NCBI GenBank assembly: GCA_004352715.1
Contig: SCFE01000010.1
Location: 2,672,857 to 2,736,856, forward strand
Source: Hofstenia miamia
Taxonomy: Eukaryota > Xenacoelomorpha > Acoela
DNA: 64,000 nt
Direction of reading: 5' to 3'
Positions 23,038-33,692 of this stretch are shown here, in pieces. The notes beneath the pieces are model-generated. The model was not told where the DNA came from. It was given only the letters and a program-made list of their open reading frames with translations, and did not search any database. Every line of letters starts with the position of its first letter. Position 1 is the first letter of the stretch. The translations under genes were made by a program, and so were the position numbers.

Positions 23038-25030
23038 CTAGTCACCCAGCAATATTGGCATAAAAATAAATAAGTACATGTTATAATAGAAAAGTTTGCA
23101 AAATACCACTTTTGCGGAAAAACTTATTTGCAAACTCTCTTTGCTTACACATCTCCAGTTGCGGCTCGTTATATCTGCGCTGTTTTCTTTTGAGGAAGTA
23201 AGCACTGCAGGTCTCGGGTCATACCAAGCTGTACCATAACCATTCAAAGCCACCAACAATCTATTGTTAAGAGTTGAGAAATACATTCGGTGATAGTCAA
23301 ACTCAAGGTTGTAATGACTTACTATGCGCTCGACTTGCATAGAATGAGGAGTTATGACTAATATTGCAGCCAGAACCTTGTGTAAGGTGCCGCTTGTGAT
23401 ACACAAGTATTTCCTGAATTTGTTCGAGAGATTGGCTCATGTATCAGAATCAGTTGGCAGAGTTGAAATACATTCACAAACGTTGTCAGTAAAAATGCCT
23501 ACTTCGTTGGGAAATAAACGGTCAACAACGTATCTTCCAGCTTTTTGAAACACATCCAAATTTCTTGTTTCAAGAAACAAATTTACATTATTAATAGTTT
23601 CCCCTTGCTCATCATTCAGACGCTGACTCAAGAAATTGTCAGCCCCCTGTACAACCTCTACACGAATAGCTTTGCATGATTTTGCATCAGCTGTAATGTA
23701 AGCGTTGCCGCCTCTCCTTTGATTTTCATTGTCAGGGATGCCGGAAACCGCTCCTCACGTTTACCAGGATAAGGGCTACTGTGTACGACAAAGAGTTTTT
23801 GACGTGCAATGTTTTGCACGTAAGCACATCTGTTACCATAAGGAATTTGCGCTGGAGTTGCTGCTGAAGGTGCTGGTAGATTTTGAGAATATCTCCTATT
23901 AGAGCAGTAAGCCAAAGTTGCTTACTATTTGTTTGCCATTTTCTGAGAAAATCCTTAGCTGTAGCATGCTTTTTGTTATCGTCTCCATTTTCACATAAAT
24001 ATACCCAAACCTTTACACAGCCTTTAATATTAACAAGCGTGACGTCAATTAGAGCTACAAGGTGTTGCGCAAAGCGCACCTCAAAATGCATTGGAAATGG
24101 CCTGGCATTTGGCACATACTTTAGAAGCATCTTTGTCGCATTTTTGGAAGTTCTAAAAAAAGAGGCAACAGATATCCGGTTTCACTGCCACATATGTAGT
24201 TCCAGAACACACGCAAACATGTCCTCAACAGCTAAATCTGATCTGTGTGCAGAGCACCAAAATGTTAATATCTTGTGATCCAACTCAGTTTCAATAAGTT
24301 TCCAAAGAATGGAGCGGCTTCCAGTGTTTGCACTTTCGCCATCTGTAATTACATTTATCAAATGGCACTTTCATTTCCTCCACTATGGTTGTCTTAATGA
24401 CTTTCGAAAAGGCCTGCTGCACCGCTTGCTTCAGGAGCTGATGCTGATACAAAAACTGTCATTTCATTTTCTGCAGTCATCAGTCGACAACTTATAAATT
24501 TGTTATCATGGCGTTTCTTGTCCATACTGCCGTCAATTTGAATACTGAATACTACGCAGTTTTCTATTTCAGCAATACAGGATACTATTTCTCCATAGTA
24601 GACAGAATCGCGATAGTGAGGTTTGGTTGTAGAAGGTTTAAATGGAATAAAATCAGCATCGAATCCATGTTCCTCGATATGTCCTAAGAGACTTTCACTT
24701 TCTTGGCGTGCTGAGTGAGTAAGATGAACAGCGTTATTAAAGACAATCCATATAGCAATCAATTGTCATACGAATCCGATTTGGTATAACAACTTCACTG
24801 TTATTGACTTCACTTCTGAGCCATGGGTGCCGTGATGATTTCTGCTGCCAGAATCGATTTAATTTGTCGGCATTCTCAGCTGCTTTATGGGGAGCAGAAT
24901 CTACATGATCAACAATATGTTTAATCTGTTCTTTATGATAGGCATATGCTCCAGTTATCAGTGGCAGTTGATTATTTCGTGTGTGTTTCTTAGCTTCATT
25001 TGGAAATTGGGCGCATATGTTGCACATTTA
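23038..25030 (-). pseudogene. hAT-family transposase pseudogene
   Basis: Minus-strand fragments in several frames, from N- to C-terminus. At 25027-24737 is a zinc-finger-like start CNICAQFPNE with downstream His residues and FWQQKSSRHPWL. At 24762-24394 is a catalytic-core-like stretch with IQIDGSMDKKRHDNKF and EASGAAGLFE. A badly broken middle spans 24300-23660. At 23406-23038 is a C-terminal piece with TPHSMQVERIVSHYNL, the counterpart of the hAT dimerisation motif (SSAQVER...S.A). At least four frame breaks make it non-functional. Some domesticated host proteins (ZNF862-like) share this layout, but the decay argues for a dead transposon. Confidence 0.7.
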
Positions 25031-25948
25031 TCATGGAGCGATTTCCTTCAGATTGTGTAGTTGTAGTAAATGCACTGAAAAAAAGAGTATTTCTCTAATA
25101 TTGATGAAAGGCATAGGCTTGTGCCAAAATACTATGTGTTTGAAGACTCCTCAATGTAGTTTTGGGTGGCAAGTCATTATTCGAACCTGATTGCACCTGT
25201 AATAGATCAGAATTCTTTGTTTGGAATAATATCTATTCAAAGTATTGAGAGTAAGTTCTTCTGTAAGCCATAAAATGTGCGTCTGCAAATCCATCTTAGT
25301 ACGACCAAATTGTTGTAATTAACTTATTTATACATTTTTCTCATAATTTTTTTGAAATATTGGCAAGCATTGTTTTGACAATTATTCATTGAGCTCCTCT
25401 ACCCCTGCTTGCATACATTCTTGAATACATGGACATTTACTACTAACCAAAAATTTTCCAAATTATTCAACTATAATTTGTTTGTTATTTTTGTGAACAT
25501 CTCCAAAATTATGCTTAAATTTTCACTGTGATTTACAAGTAGAGATTTTGAACTTGGTCAATCTAATCTTCAAGTGTAATTTTGAACTGTTGCATGGTGA
25601 AGTTTCATCATGATAAAATGTTCGGAAATCAAGGCATATAAACTGTTGCTTGTAAAAACGATTAAAATCGAGTAATGGATATTACTATTAATTGTTTTGG
25701 TAGCATATAGATGCACTAGAGCTACAACACTCTTTACAAAAAACGCCACAAAACTTGTGGATATTAATGATTTAAATGTAATGGTAAACATATATCACAC
25801 TGAATTGGCCATGTAGAAAATAAAAATATACATTTGTTGCATAGCCATAGTTACCTCGATTTGAGATTGCAAAATATACACAGGTGTACATAAAATAATG
25901 TTGAATTAACATAAAATTAATGTTTTAAATCTCTTTTGAAAATATTAT
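25031..25948. other. 5' non-coding part of hAT relic
   Basis: Lies between the first transposase exon and the terminal repeat. Its right part resembles the 1056-1350 fragment in reverse. No coding seen. Confidence 0.45.
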
Positions 25949-25991
25949 AACAGGTGGCCCCTCGTCCAAAATTTTCCACGCGACGCCACTG

Positions 25992-26469
25992 CTGTAAGCA
26001 AAGTGCCTAATTTTCAGGAAGACAAGCATTACATTTGATAACAAACAAATTAAAGCATCCAAAGAGAAGGACTACCTAGGCAGGCTCTACTATAAATTTT
26101 AGCAAAGCTGCAGTTTCTGGGAAACTTCCAACGTAATAGCTAGACATGTTATCAAAATATTATCTGTAAAGGAAAAGAACAACCCAGGCAATGCAGATTT
26201 ATTTGTACCTGTCCCCAATATGCTGTTACCTGGTAACAATAAATACAAAATGTAGAAAGTGACAATAGTACCTACTACGTTAACTCCATCAATACAGAAG
26301 AAAACATTTAGCAAAGTGTATTGCGCATTAGCCTACTGAACTAGTTTCTGGGTATTTTAGGGCATTTTACGGCTGGTCTAATCGCAGGGGCAGGCGGTCC
26401 CTTGGACCAGCAGTCAAAGTGTTAAAAAAAGGCTTGGCAATATATTTATTGCAATATATTATTGAAAGG

Positions 26470-26474
<5 letters not shown>
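25992..26474. other. No gene recognised
   Basis: Short open frames only; no motif recognised. Confidence 0.35.

Positions 26475-26504
<30 letters not shown>
26475..26504. repeat. (TA)n microsatellite at gap edge
   Basis: Dinucleotide tract running into the N run 26505-26662. Confidence 0.95.
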
Positions 26505-26662
26505 NNNNNNNNNNNNNNNNNNNNNNNNNNNNNNNNNNNNNNNNNNNNNNNNNNNNNNNNNNNNNNNNNNNNNNNNNNNNNNNNNNNNNNNNNNNNNNNN
26601 NNNNNNNNNNNNNNNNNNNNNNNNNNNNNNNNNNNNNNNNNNNNNNNNNNNNNNNNNNNNNN
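26505..26662. other. Assembly gap (158 N)
   Basis: Run of N between a (TA)n tract and a large palindrome. Confidence 1.
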
Positions 26663-26725
26663 AAGCGCCAAAAATCGGACAATGCGGCAAATATAAATGT
26701 ACAAGTGACAAAGCGCCTCATATAA

Positions 26726-26759
<34 letters not shown>

Positions 26760-26822
26760 TTATATGAGGCGCTTTGTCACTTGTACATTTATATTTGCCG
26801 CATTGTCCGATTTTTGGCGCTT
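26663..26822. repeat. Perfect 160-bp palindrome centred on (TA)n
   Basis: Left arm from 26663 and right arm to 26822 are exact inverse copies around a centre at 26742/26743. Each arm contains GACAAAGCGCC. It abuts an assembly gap, so it may be a fold-back cloning artefact or a genuine hairpin MITE. Confidence 0.9.
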
Positions 26823-27456
26823 TGTCAATATACAAAAAATTTATATTGGTGCCTTGTCAGTAAAAAATATTATGACACATTTTGCTAAAGTAAACTGCAT
26901 TTTCATTATACCAAAATATTTTTTTCACGTTTGAAGTGGATAGACTTGTAAGAACAGTTTTTATCAGTGTAAAACATCAAAATGAATAAGGTTGGACATT
27001 TCATTTCAAAAATCTATAAGTACAAAGCTGTATTAACACTTTCAAGCACGAAATTAAAACAAAAACCTCTACTTAGCTAATGAGAAATGTGTAGTAAACA
27101 AAATTAAACAACAGTTCTTATAAACTCTAAAATTAATTGAAGGTTTATTTATTACATTTCCCTTGCGCTTTTTCAATTTTGGACGAGATTTAGAGGCATT
27201 GCAATAACAATCTATATAGTTTTTTTCGTTTTCCGATGGCGGCAAAATGTAATTAAATAAAACATTTCAACATGGCAGATGGTTGAATCTGTAGATTCAA
27301 GTATTGCATACTTTCAAGTTTTTGGAGGGAAAATTCATGTTTTTGTTAGTCAAATGATTTATAATATTTTTTCCCTTTTAAAATTTATCAATTCCTAAGT
27401 GTTTTCAATATTCTGTTTTTGTACAGTAACAAAAAACATGAAAAAGACAAAGCGCC
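26816..27456. mobile_element. Possible short DNA element with GGCGCTTTGTC ends
   Basis: GGCGCTTTGTC at 26816-26826 and its inverse at 27446-27456 bracket ~640 bp of non-coding sequence. No target duplication was found, and the same motif also lies within the palindrome. Confidence 0.3.
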
Positions 27457-27604
27457 ATACATAATTTTTTTTTGGGAAATGTTATATAAATAACTCTAAA
27501 ATCTGATGAAATTTTGCCAAGCTTTTTTTCATTGATCCAATATTGTTTTTATAATACAAGCACACATATATCTTCAATTCAGGGTTTTCTAAGCAAAATT
27601 GNTC

Positions 27605-27605
<1 letters not shown>

Positions 27606-27652
<47 letters not shown>

Positions 27653-28075
27653 TTTTAAACGCTATGAAAAATATAGACCGGTTTCGATTCTGAAACTCAT
27701 CATCAGTAACAAGAATGAAGGAGCATATTAACGAACATCTAAGGTCAGAAATATTTATGCATTAAAAAAATTTTCACATACAACGAGAACACAACACCTA
27801 AAATAGACGAAGCTTTAATCATCAAGCAAACAAAGAAACATCAATTACTAAATAAGCAACAAAGCATAATAACATTAAATTTATTCTAGTGTGCATGCAG
27901 TAATTTTGTATTATAATAGTGTAGTCAATTGTAAATATTTATTTCCCCGCATATTTGTTACTGATGATGATTTTCAGAATCGAAACCGGTCTTTATTTTT
28001 CATAGCGTTTAAAAATGAATATTGCAAAGCTCAGTATACTTACTTCATATATATATATATATATATATATAGCCT
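27606..28075 (+). mobile_element. Penelope-like retroelement, 3' fragment with inverted terminal repeat
   Basis: Inverted repeats of about 57 bp (27652-27708 and 27957-28016) enclose a short reading frame with PKIDEALIIK...LLNKQQS, matching the last part of the GIY-YIG endonuclease of Penelope-like elements (kIkEAl.I....LN.Q). A related fragment is at 57098-57480. (TA)n tracts flank both sides. Inverted terminal repeats plus 5' truncation are typical of this class. The frame is broken upstream. Confidence 0.65.
27961..27991 (+). ncRNA. Hammerhead-ribozyme-like motif in Penelope-like terminal repeat
   Basis: CTGATGA, then T, a GATT/AATC stem with a 5-base loop, GAAAC, CG, GTC. This follows the hammerhead core order (CUGANGA, stem II, GAAA, short stem III, GUC), and Penelope-like elements are known to carry such motifs. 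There is one extra base before stem II and I see no convincing stem I, so it is probably degenerate. The same pattern is at 57425-57453. Confidence 0.4.
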
Positions 28076-28169
28076 TGAACATAAAGGACATAAAATATCA
28101 AATAACTTAATTTTATTAACATTAACAACTGAAACACCTACAAAGCAAAATTGAAATGAAGTATACGGG

Positions 28170-28640
28170 TTCTTAGTATATAATAGGGTATCTTTTATTT
28201 CCATTATTTTTTACAACAGCTTGTGCCACCTTTTACATCGAACTAAACAAATTCGCAATGTTAAAAAAATCCTCCTTTTTTGATGGCCATAGATCATTTA
28301 TATCTGCAATCTTTTTATTATCTACCATTCTCTTTAACTGATCTCACATATTCTCAATCTGATTAAAATCCGGAGACCTCGCTTGTCAGTCTGGCAGAAG
28401 CATAACGCCTTCTCATTCCACAAATTCCATCATTTCCTTGGACTTATGACAAGGTGCGTTGTCTTGCTGCAGAAAGGGATCTTGATCCAGTAGTGGTAAT
28501 ACATGGGCCCTCAAGATGTCAATATATTGTTTTCCATCCATCGCTTTATCCACCCTTGCCAGACTTCGCATCCCAGAACTCCACATTACTCCAACACCAT
28601 CACTGATTTTGTCGAACAGGGGTATTTGTAGCTAAATATT
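28170..28640 (-). pseudogene. Tc1-like transposase, C-terminal half
   Basis: The minus strand encodes YIDILRAHVLPLLDQD, then FLQQDNAPCHKSKEMM (second Asp of DD34E), then a degenerate ARSPDFNQIENM motif containing the final acidic residue, with stops. Dead Tc1 relic. Confidence 0.8.
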
Positions 28641-28734
28641 GCGAATTGAATCAATGCGCTTGAACTCTAGGTCTCCTGATGAATTTCACTTGCCCCGATT
28701 AAAATTGTATTCGACTTTCACCAGAAAATACAAC

Positions 28735-28737
<3 letters not shown>

Positions 28738-28787
<50 letters not shown>
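28738..28787. repeat. (TA)n microsatellite
   Basis: About 50 bp of alternating T and A. Confidence 0.95.
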
Positions 28788-28789
<2 letters not shown>

Positions 28790-29059
28790 TTGGTAATATC
28801 TATTCGACCACCTACCTTGCTATTTTGAATAAATATTGAACATTAATTGGATAGAGTGTGCCTGAAATTATAACTAATTAAAATTTGTATATCTAATACC
28901 ATAAAATATCTAGAATAACAATTGGCTATTAACTTTTAATCAAAATTAGAAAACTTGTATTGGAAAAATGTAATCGGCTACCTGAAAAAACTTTAACAAA
29001 TGAGCAAATCCGAAGAAAGTAAATTCAAAATAAGATACATAAATTAATAATTGATGACT

Positions 29060-30105
29060 TAGCAACAAAATTGTCTCTTCTAATTTTTTGCAGGGTTCCC
29101 TTTGAGCGAATAACAGCTTCAAGGCGATCAGATTAAAGCAAAAAGTCTTTCAATAAAGCCGTTAGGTATTGCATAAAATTTTTTCTTTATTGCGCTCCAC
29201 AACTCGTCTTCAGTGTGAAGAGTATGCTATCAAATTCAATATTTGACCTCTTTCCACATATTTTCAATAGTGTTAAAGTCTGAAGATATGCCAGGCCAGT
29301 CAGCAAAGATAGTAACCCCATTATTTTGGAAGAAGTTCTTCATCTCTTTTGAGGTATGACATGGAGCATCATCCTGCTGATATATCGAATCACTTGTAAA
29401 GAGTGGCAAGAGTTTACTTTTCTAGAATCCGAGCATATTGAGAGCTTCGGAGATTACAGTGATGTGAACAATCTGCGAAAGCCACACTTCCATATTGAAC
29501 CTCATACCATTACATACTTCCCACCATAATTCATGGTCCCCCGACTAAGTTGAGGCAAGAATGAACTTCTGCCCAGTTCGGTCTCTATCAACATTCTTTT
29601 CGATTAGTATAACTCAAATCTTGACTCATCTGAAAATATAACATTAGACCAATGTTTAGATGAATTGTCTCTCATTAAATTGGACTAACTCACTCGACAT
29701 AATCTTTGCTTTGAAGTTAAGAATGGCTTTCTGGGTGCCATGAAAGTCGCAATTTAGTACTTCTTCAAGATGTTTCGCACAGTTCTTGCTGTCACGAGGT
29801 TATCATCAGCCCATTCCTTGCCAAATTACTCTGAAGTATTCCTGGGATTTCGCTTTGAAAGGCAGATAAGAGTTGATTTTGAGGTTTTGGAGGTGTTCCG
29901 GACTTTTGCTGGGGGTAATGATGTTTTCAAAAGTGAAACGTCTAAATATATCAAGGACAGTACTTCGAGGTCGCTCTACAAGTCGAGCTATATTACGTTG
30001 AGTTATCTCTTCCAAATGTTTGGAGATAATCAACTCGCGGATACCAAGAGGTACGTAATCAGGCATCATATATGGCGAAGAAAGACTGTTATTAAACTTT
30101 TTCAA
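29060..30105 (-). pseudogene. Tc1-like transposase, near full length but decayed
   Basis: The N-terminal 99 codons are open (30105-29806), with two helix-turn-helix-like segments (IIS..LEEITQRNIARLVERPRS). Downstream fragments include NVIFSDESRFEL, a first-Asp-like motif, and in the final part a decayed DLLTG...NIEFD. Multiple stops. A second, different Tc1 copy from that at 28170-28640. Confidence 0.7.
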
Positions 30106-30199
30106 TATAAATAAACTGAAAAAAGCTCAACCAATGAAATTTTTTTACAGATTCTCTGATTTGATCTGAATTGGCCGAATACATTTTTCCAAGAAAAAA

Positions 30200-31339
30200 T
30201 TAGCTAACTACAAGCTTTGTAGCATTTCTCCTTGAGATTTAACGTAAACAGTGGTAATTATGTTTCAACATTGATGAATTCCTCTTCCTGCACTACCAAA
30301 TCTAATTAGAAAATAACTATGATCTGGGCTGTAAAGAGGGTGTGAAAGGACTTCCCAGCAAAATTCACGTAAACTGCTCTAACAGACTTGGCAGTGTGCG
30401 CTGGTGCATTGTCATGATGGAACAAGATTTGACGCTGCAGCTTTCCTCTGCGCTTTTTGGCCAATGCAGTCTTCAGCTTTCTTAAAACTTCTTCATATTA
30501 ACTTGCAGTAGTTGTTTTTTGTGCTTCGAGGAAGTCTATTAAGATTATTCCAACCTTATCCCAAAACACCATCGCCATGATTTTTTAACTGAATTTTCTG
30601 CTTTGAACTTGATTGGCCCGGCCCATCTTCTTGGGAGCCATTGCTTGTATTGATTTTTGCTTTATGGGTCATACTGGTAAATCCATGTTTCATCACCAGT
30701 TATGACCCGTTAAAAAAATGGACTCATTTGCTTCAATCCTAGTCAAAAGGGACAATAAATGATCTGATCTCTGAACCATCTGATTTGGACGCAACGCTTT
30801 AGGGACAGACAGCTTGCTCAATTCAGGATCTTCAGTAAGATTTGAGAAAGTTGACCCCGTTGAAATAAATTTCATTAACAATGTCAAGAACTGTTATTCG
30901 TCTGTCCTCCTCAATAAGATTTCTCACAAACTCAAGATTTTGGGCATTCCTTGGTGTGGATGGTCTTCCTTCCCTTGGATCGTCTTCAGGCTCTTCCCTA
31001 CCATTCTTAAATCTCTTGAACCAGCTAAAAAAACAACGGCTCTGTGCGGAGAGGAGTCCCCATAAACATTGTTGAAAGCTTCAATAATTTCGGACGGTTT
31101 CTATTGAAGTTTTGTTAAAAATTTAATGTTTGCTCGGATCTCAAATTGGTTCATTTTTAGGGCCAAAATGTGAGTAATGTTATATGTAACGTAACTCTCT
31201 GAAGGACAAAACTAGAATGAAGAAACTTGTCAAAATTATTCGAAAAATATCAATATCACGATTATACATGATTTTTCAGAACTAACCAGACTCATTTTGA
31301 ATTTATGGCATTTGTCTTCCAACTTTTTGAATATCCCTC

Positions 31340-31340
<1 letters not shown>
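30200..31340 (-). mobile_element. Mariner element, degenerate
   Basis: The minus strand starts at ATG 31154 (MNQFEIRANIKFLTKLQ), followed by the mariner HTH, a TWIY-like region (30690), LFHHDNAPAHTAKSV (second Asp) and a C-terminal tail, with several stops and shifts. The right terminus GAGGGATATTCAAAAAGTTG ends at 31340, directly against TA repeats, the mariner target. The left terminus was not recognised. Confidence 0.8.

Positions 31341-31371
<31 letters not shown>
31341..31371. repeat. (TA)n tract between mariner and LTR
   Basis: Microsatellite forming the boundary between the mariner terminus and the gypsy LTR; a similar tract lies inside the other LTR boundary at 39069-39088. Confidence 0.95.
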
Positions 31372-31373
<2 letters not shown>

Positions 31374-32240
31374 TAGCATAATCATAGTTAGCAATATAGA
31401 AAAGCAAAAACATAGTGATAGCGTAGCATCTAATCTTGCAAAAGCAGAACCTCCAAGAGTACCATTCAGACATAAGCAATTTAAAGTAGTATACATTAAT
31501 GAGGCCAGCTTAAGTATGTAAGAAAGTACAAGCATCTGGGCTGATANNNNNNNNNNNNNNNNNNNNNNNNNNNNNNNNNNNNNNNNNNNNNNNNNNNNNN
31601 NNNNNNNNNNNNNNNNNNNNNNNNNNNNNNNNNNNNNNNNTGTAAGAAAGTACAAGCATCTGGGCTGATACAGATATAATGCAATTATAACTACTACGGA
31701 TATGTTCAGCACTGGCAGCATCTAGGATTACGTGGCAATTATTGCCGAAGCGAGACAACAAAGCTGCCATCAATAGTAACACGAGAATAATCTGGATCAA
31801 CTAAGCCCCAGAACTGAACGGGTTTACGCGGCGGTCATAAGACAGCTGAGAACGACCTGCACCTGAATTACATGCCGCGCACCCCCCTCAGCTCCGCAGA
31901 AAGCTTAGCTGCTCATGGCCATCTATTAATATGAGTGAGAGCAAAGAGAACACGAGTTGTCATAAACTAAACTTTTAATGAATGCTTGCGCACAATAAGG
32001 CCCTATTTATACATGCAGATAAATAAGCAACAACAAAACCTGCCGATAGGCAGAACTAAAATGAATATTGCGCAATGACGTAAGCACGGGTAGCTGATCG
32101 AACGCGGGAACTGGAGAGAAAGCATGATTCGTAGCAACGGGAGCCTCTAGCAGCGACAGAGAGAATAACATGAGGCTTTTGTAATAGGTGCCGATGCCAC
32201 ACGCCCACCCTAAGCTACCCTGACTTAGGCAGAAGTAATA
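31372..32240 (-). repeat. Ty3/gypsy LTR (3' LTR of minus-strand element)
   Basis: 31372-31546 and 31641-32176 correspond to 39089-39765 in the other LTR. The N run 31547-31640 splits it, but 30 bases before the gap (31517-31546) repeat exactly at 31641-31670. Precise LTR ends were not determined. Confidence 0.8.
31547..31640. other. Assembly gap (94 N), probably spurious
   Basis: Flanks overlap by 30 identical bases, so the two contigs should merge. Confidence 0.95.
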
Positions 32241-32254
32241 TTATATGAAGGTTC

Positions 32255-33106
32255 TCAGAGCAAGTTTTGGGTATTGTTGAGTAGTTGGAGTATTCTGGTG
32301 TCTTCCCAGGTGGTTTGCGAGATGTCTTCTTGTCTGCTAAGGTAAGCGATTGTTTCGATTTTGGTAGTTTTTATTTTGTGATATCGTATGTATTTTAGAT
32401 TTTTTGTTGGGGCTGGAATGCTGATTGATTGTCGGAGATTATTGATACAACGTTGGAAAGTTTCATAGAAATTTCTGTAGAGTTTTTGGCCTTTTAGAGC
32501 AATCATTAGCGTCATCTTGGCGTGGATGTTGGACGTATGTGCCATTAAAGTATCGAGTTTGGCGGTGGGGAAGAAGAATTGAAACATTGATGTTAATGAT
32601 TGGTGGTAAGTTGTGTTTTTATGGAGGCAGTTAATATTTTGTAAGATTAGATCTTCTGTCATTTGATCAGGATCGTTGATGTCGGCTCTTATCATTGTGA
32701 CGATTTCGACCCGTCTGGAGACGTCATAGTATTTGAGGTCCTCTTGGAGGAGGTTGGCCCAGATGACATCATTGCTGCCTGCAAATAACGTAAGTGATTT
32801 TAGCTTCTTTTTTGCAAGTTTTCCTTTGAGGTTTAGGATTTGCTGCCGGACCAGTATTCCTTTCTTATAGACGTCCTCCGGAGTATGTTTTGTGTCAACT
32901 AAAAGTTGGTCACGTAATTTTGTAGCGACATCTTTGTAGAGTTTCATACATTTGAAGTTTAGGATTTCCTGAGCTATGTTGTAGTAAAATTTGTATGAGG
33001 GGATCTCGTGTTTAATCGGTTTCATGTTCTTCTCCTTTGTGTATGGCGTTATGACAGGTATTCCCACTATTTTAGGAGGGATGCAAAATTCGTTTGTAGT
33101 GGCCAT
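32255..33106 (-). CDS. Gypsy element 3' ORF, C-terminal part, unknown function
   Basis: An uninterrupted 283-codon frame downstream of integrase, just inside the 3' LTR, where some gypsy elements carry env or another accessory gene. Lys- and Leu-rich, starting MATTNEFCIPPKIVGIPV, with helical-looking stretches and no clear signal peptide, transmembrane segment or furin-type site, so I do not call it env. It probably formed one longer ORF with 33693-34259 before decay. Confidence 0.55.
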   Translation of the reverse strand: MATTNEFCIPPKIVGIPVITPYTKEKNMKPIKHEIPSYKFYYNIAQEILNFKCMKLYKDVATKLRDQLLVDTKHTPEDVYKKGILVRQQILNLKGKLAKKKLKSLTLFAGSNDVIWANLLQEDLKYYDVSRRVEIVTMIRADINDPDQMTEDLILQNINCLHKNTTYHQSLTSMFQFFFPTAKLDTLMAHTSNIHAKMTLMIALKGQKLYRNFYETFQRCINNLRQSISIPAPTKNLKYIRYHKIKTTKIETIAYLSRQEDISQTTWEDTRILQLLNNTQNLL

Positions 33107-33692
33107 TTGTTCGAGTTGTAACCAATGTCAGGTGGTTTTAGTGATTTGTGCCATTCCGAAAGTTACAGGATAATTGAGAGATTTGTGGTCTATTTCGCTG
33201 ATAATTTGGAGTGAGGACGTTTTGGTTAGAAATTGTTTTATTATTCGAAAGCAACTTGTTGATTAGGTGACATGAGTGTTTCCAATTCTGTTTTTGTATA
33301 GGATTCAGGGAACATGTTCATCTTTATTAGTTTGACGTCTGATACTTTTTCTGTGGTATAATGAATTGGTGTTCTTTGTATTTGATTTTTGTTGTTGAGT
33401 GTGGCTTTTTCCATTTTTCCATTAGTAAGTTTTGGTTTTCTGCTCATATCCATGTAGGGGTGGATATTTTTTCGGTTTGTGAAAGTTTTTCTGACTCGAT
33501 AATAGTGGGTAGAGCTTCACTGTTGACTTTGTTTTCACCGACTGCTAGTATTTTTGAAATAGTTTCGCTAGTTTGTTTGGAGATGTTGTTATGGGTAATA
33601 TATCTGCATCTCCTTAAAGCAATGAAGTAGGGGTGGAGGGTTTCGCCTTCTATTAATGAGAGTTGGTGTTTGTGTTGTGCAAAACGAGAATC
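33107..33692 (-). pseudogene. Decayed middle of gypsy 3' ORF
   Basis: Short minus-strand frames in changing phase (33241-33453 and a continuation to about 33690, including ETISKILAVGENK) bridge the two longer open pieces. Stops separate them. Confidence 0.4.

Larger units (their letters stand above)
22950..25991 (-). mobile_element. hAT element relic
   Basis: The right end (25949-25991, reading CAGTGGCGTCGCGTGG on the minus strand) is the element's 5' terminus, followed by a transposase relic at 23038-25030. The left boundary is not clear; CAGGCGGTCCACT near 22977 is a weak candidate. No target duplication was identified. Confidence 0.6.

Noticed and set aside
26367-26835. Several frames of poly-X and Ile-Tyr repeats
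   Set aside because: Produced by translating N runs and (TA)n tracts.
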